Origin: Myxococcales bacterium | GTDB taxonomy: Bacteria; Myxococcota_A; Polyangia; Polyangiales; Polyangiaceae | DNA: 5,935 bases | Reading direction: 5' to 3' | NCBI GenBank assembly: GCA_025362165.1 | Contig: JANYHY010000427.1 | Location: forward strand, 1-5,935 | In this document: one piece after another, positions 4,529 to 5,935 of the stretch | Numbering within the stretch: the first letter of the stretch is position 1 | Layout of the letters: the number at the start of each line of letters is the position of its first letter | Translations under genes and position numbers: made by a program | Notes under the pieces: model-generated | Seen by the model: only the letters and a program-made list of their open reading frames with translations | What the model was told of the DNA's origin: nothing | Databases searched by the model: none

Positions 4529-5935
4529 TCACCTGGAGCGAATGCGCGCTAGGAGGTCCGGCTTCATGACCTTGCCCATCGAGTTCTTCGGCAGGTCACT
4601 CATGAAGACGACGTCCTTCGGGCACTTGTAGGAGGCGAGCGTCTTCTTGGCGAAATCTCGCAGCGCTTGCTCGGTGACCTCGGAGCGCTTGACTACGCAA
4701 GCGACTACGCGATCGCCCCAAGTCTCGTCGGGCACGCCGATGACCGCCACCTCGGCGACCGCGGGATGTTCGCGCAGCACCTCTTCGATCTCGAGCGCGC
4801 TCAGCTTGTAGCCGCCGCTCTTGAGGATATCGACGCTCGTGCGGCCGCGGATGCGGAACGTGCCGTCGTCGTCTCGCAGGACGGTGTCACCTGTGCGGAA
4901 CCAACCATCCACGAAGGCCTCGCGCGTCGCTTGCTCGCGTCCGTGGTACCCACGAAACACGCTCGGGCCTCTGATTTGTAGCTCGCCTTGTGACGTCTCG
5001 TTGCCTTGCTCGTCCACGACGCGTGCTTGCACGCTTGGGAGTGGAGTGCCCACGCTCCCCCGCTTGCGGCGCGCTGGATCGAGCGTGTTGGTGATGCCCA
5101 CTCCGATCTCGGTCATCCCGAAGCGCTCGAGAGGAATCGCTCCCGCGATCGCACGCCAACGCTCCGCAAGCGTCACGGGCAGCGCTGCGCTTCCGCTCGT
5201 GGCGAGACGCAGCGAGCGCGCGTGCTCGGTCCAACGCGCGCGTGTCTGCGCGTCCGCCGAGTCGAACGCGGCGAGGAGCTTCGCGTACATCGTCGGCACG
5301 CCCATGAACACGGTCGAGTCGCGCATCGTCTCCCAGACGCTCGGCGAGTCCCACGCTGGCAGCATCCGGGTCGTCGCGCCCGACGCCAATGTCGTCATCA
5401 GCGCGATACACAGCCCGTGCATGTGGTGGAGCGGGAGAGCGTGAAGCAGCACGTCCGCGGCGCCAAATCCCCATGCCTCCTCGAGCAGCGTCGTCTGTGT
5501 GGAGAGGTTCGCGTGCGTGAGCACTGCCCCCTTCGGCTTGCCCGACGTCCCGCTCGTGTACAGCATTAGCGCGTCGTCTTCGCCGCGCGCGATCGAGGGA
5601 CCGAGTCTGCGCGTGGCGGTCGTGAGCTTGGTGACGTCGTGAACTGGCACGTCCGCGAACGTCTTCGCGCGCTCTGCCAAGTCTGGAGTCACGAGGATCG
5701 CGCGCACACCAGCATCAGCGCAGAAGAATCGGGACTCCGGCTCTGGGTGCAGCGGCGAGAGCACGGTCGCGCAGCCGCCCGCGTGCCAAACCCCTAGCAG
5801 AGCCTGCAGGAAGTCGCGCCCAGGTGAGGCGAAGATCGCTATGCGTGCATGATGCAGCGATTTTGCGCCACCCGACAACGTCGCCGCCACACGCCTCGCG
5901 CCGTCGTCGACTTGCCCATTCGTCGCCGCGCCAGC
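4529..5935 (-). CDS. AMP-binding acyl-CoA synthetase, malonyl-CoA synthetase (MatB/ACSF3)-type (partial, N-terminus outside window)
   Basis: The frame is open on the - strand from the right edge to TGA at 4531-4529, giving 468 residues; a few tens of N-terminal residues are missing. It belongs to the ANL adenylating family: it forms an acyl-AMP from a carboxylic acid and ATP, then the CoA thioester. Motifs in order (residues from the window edge) are the phosphate loop YTSGTSGKPKG at 126-136 (bases 5528-5560), ERFGMTE at 270-276, WFRTGD at 345-350, the hinge RGR at 363-365, SGGYKLSALEIE at 373-384 and the catalytic lysine K455 in NSMGK (codon 4571-4573). The stretches VFMGVPTMYAKLL, GSVGTPLP and GVPDETWGDRV are typical of MatB and ACSF3, which activate malonate or methylmalonate. 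The product could supply malonyl-CoA to fatty acid or polyketide synthesis. The GTG at 5890 is internal, because family-like sequence continues before it. A general acyl-CoA ligase remains possible. Confidence 0.85.
   Translation of the reverse strand, partial: AGAATNGQVDDGARRVAATLSGGAKSLHHARIAIFASPGRDFLQALLGVWHAGGCATVLSPLHPEPESRFFCADAGVRAILVTPDLAERAKTFADVPVHDVTKLTTATRRLGPSIARGEDDALMLYTSGTSGKPKGAVLTHANLSTQTTLLEEAWGFGAADVLLHALPLHHMHGLCIALMTTLASGATTRMLPAWDSPSVWETMRDSTVFMGVPTMYAKLLAAFDSADAQTRARWTEHARSLRLATSGSAALPVTLAERWRAIAGAIPLERFGMTEIGVGITNTLDPARRKRGSVGTPLPSVQARVVDEQGNETSQGELQIRGPSVFRGYHGREQATREAFVDGWFRTGDTVLRDDDGTFRIRGRTSVDILKSGGYKLSALEIEEVLREHPAVAEVAVIGVPDETWGDRVVACVVKRSEVTEQALRDFAKKTLASYKCPKDVVFMSDLPKNSMGKVMKPDLLARIRSR

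Noticed and set aside
4821..5444. 207-residue open frame on the + strand opposite the acyl-CoA synthetase
   Set aside because: It is Ser/Arg-rich shadow sequence across a gene whose motifs are intact on the other strand.
5888..5890. GTG as the start of the acyl-CoA synthetase
   Set aside because: The frame stays open to the window edge, and the residues before it resemble the family's N-terminal helix, so this is an internal valine.
1..5935. CRISPR array, tRNA, rRNA, insertion sequence or phage genes
   Set aside because: No regularly spaced direct repeats, cloverleaf-like segments, transposase motifs or phage proteins were seen.

Overview
The window is a dense, high-GC bacterial segment with mostly G/C third codon positions. 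Short intergenic gaps and repeated ATGA start/stop overlaps fit a gene-dense genome. The large-genome, high-GC style and the types of hypothetical protein suggest a myxobacterium-like organism (Myxococcota/Polyangia). This is an inference from style; there is no rRNA or other phylogenetic marker here.

Positions 1-2612 (+) hold a four-gene chain in which every gene overlaps the next. It contains the C-terminal end of a prolipoprotein diacylglyceryl transferase (Lgt)-like protein, a 60-residue proline-rich single-helix membrane protein, a 239-residue ferritin-like (diiron four-helix) protein, and a 509-residue radical SAM enzyme. The radical SAM protein has the architecture of the archaeal tetraether lipid synthase (Tes, MJ0619) and its bacterial relatives: an N-terminal rubredoxin-like CxxC domain, a central CxxxCxxC radical SAM core and a cysteine-bearing C-terminal part. 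The chain ends at a hairpin that looks like an intrinsic terminator (2618-2637). The combination of a diacylglycerol-handling enzyme, a diiron protein and a Tes-like enzyme is the most interesting content of the window. It may be a cassette that modifies or cross-links membrane lipid chains.

Positions 2722-4514 (+) hold a second compact operon of three genes. These are an unrecognised 209-residue protein, a 219-residue protein with an N-terminal four-cysteine cluster and a charged helical C-terminal domain, and a thioredoxin-fold putative lipoprotein in which both active-site cysteines are replaced. No pathway can be assigned to this operon.

Positions 4529-5935 (-) hold a convergent acyl-CoA synthetase of the malonyl-CoA synthetase (MatB/ACSF3) type, cut by the right edge of the window. 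Only 14 bases separate it from the operon on the other strand. I see no tRNA, rRNA, CRISPR array, insertion sequence or phage gene.
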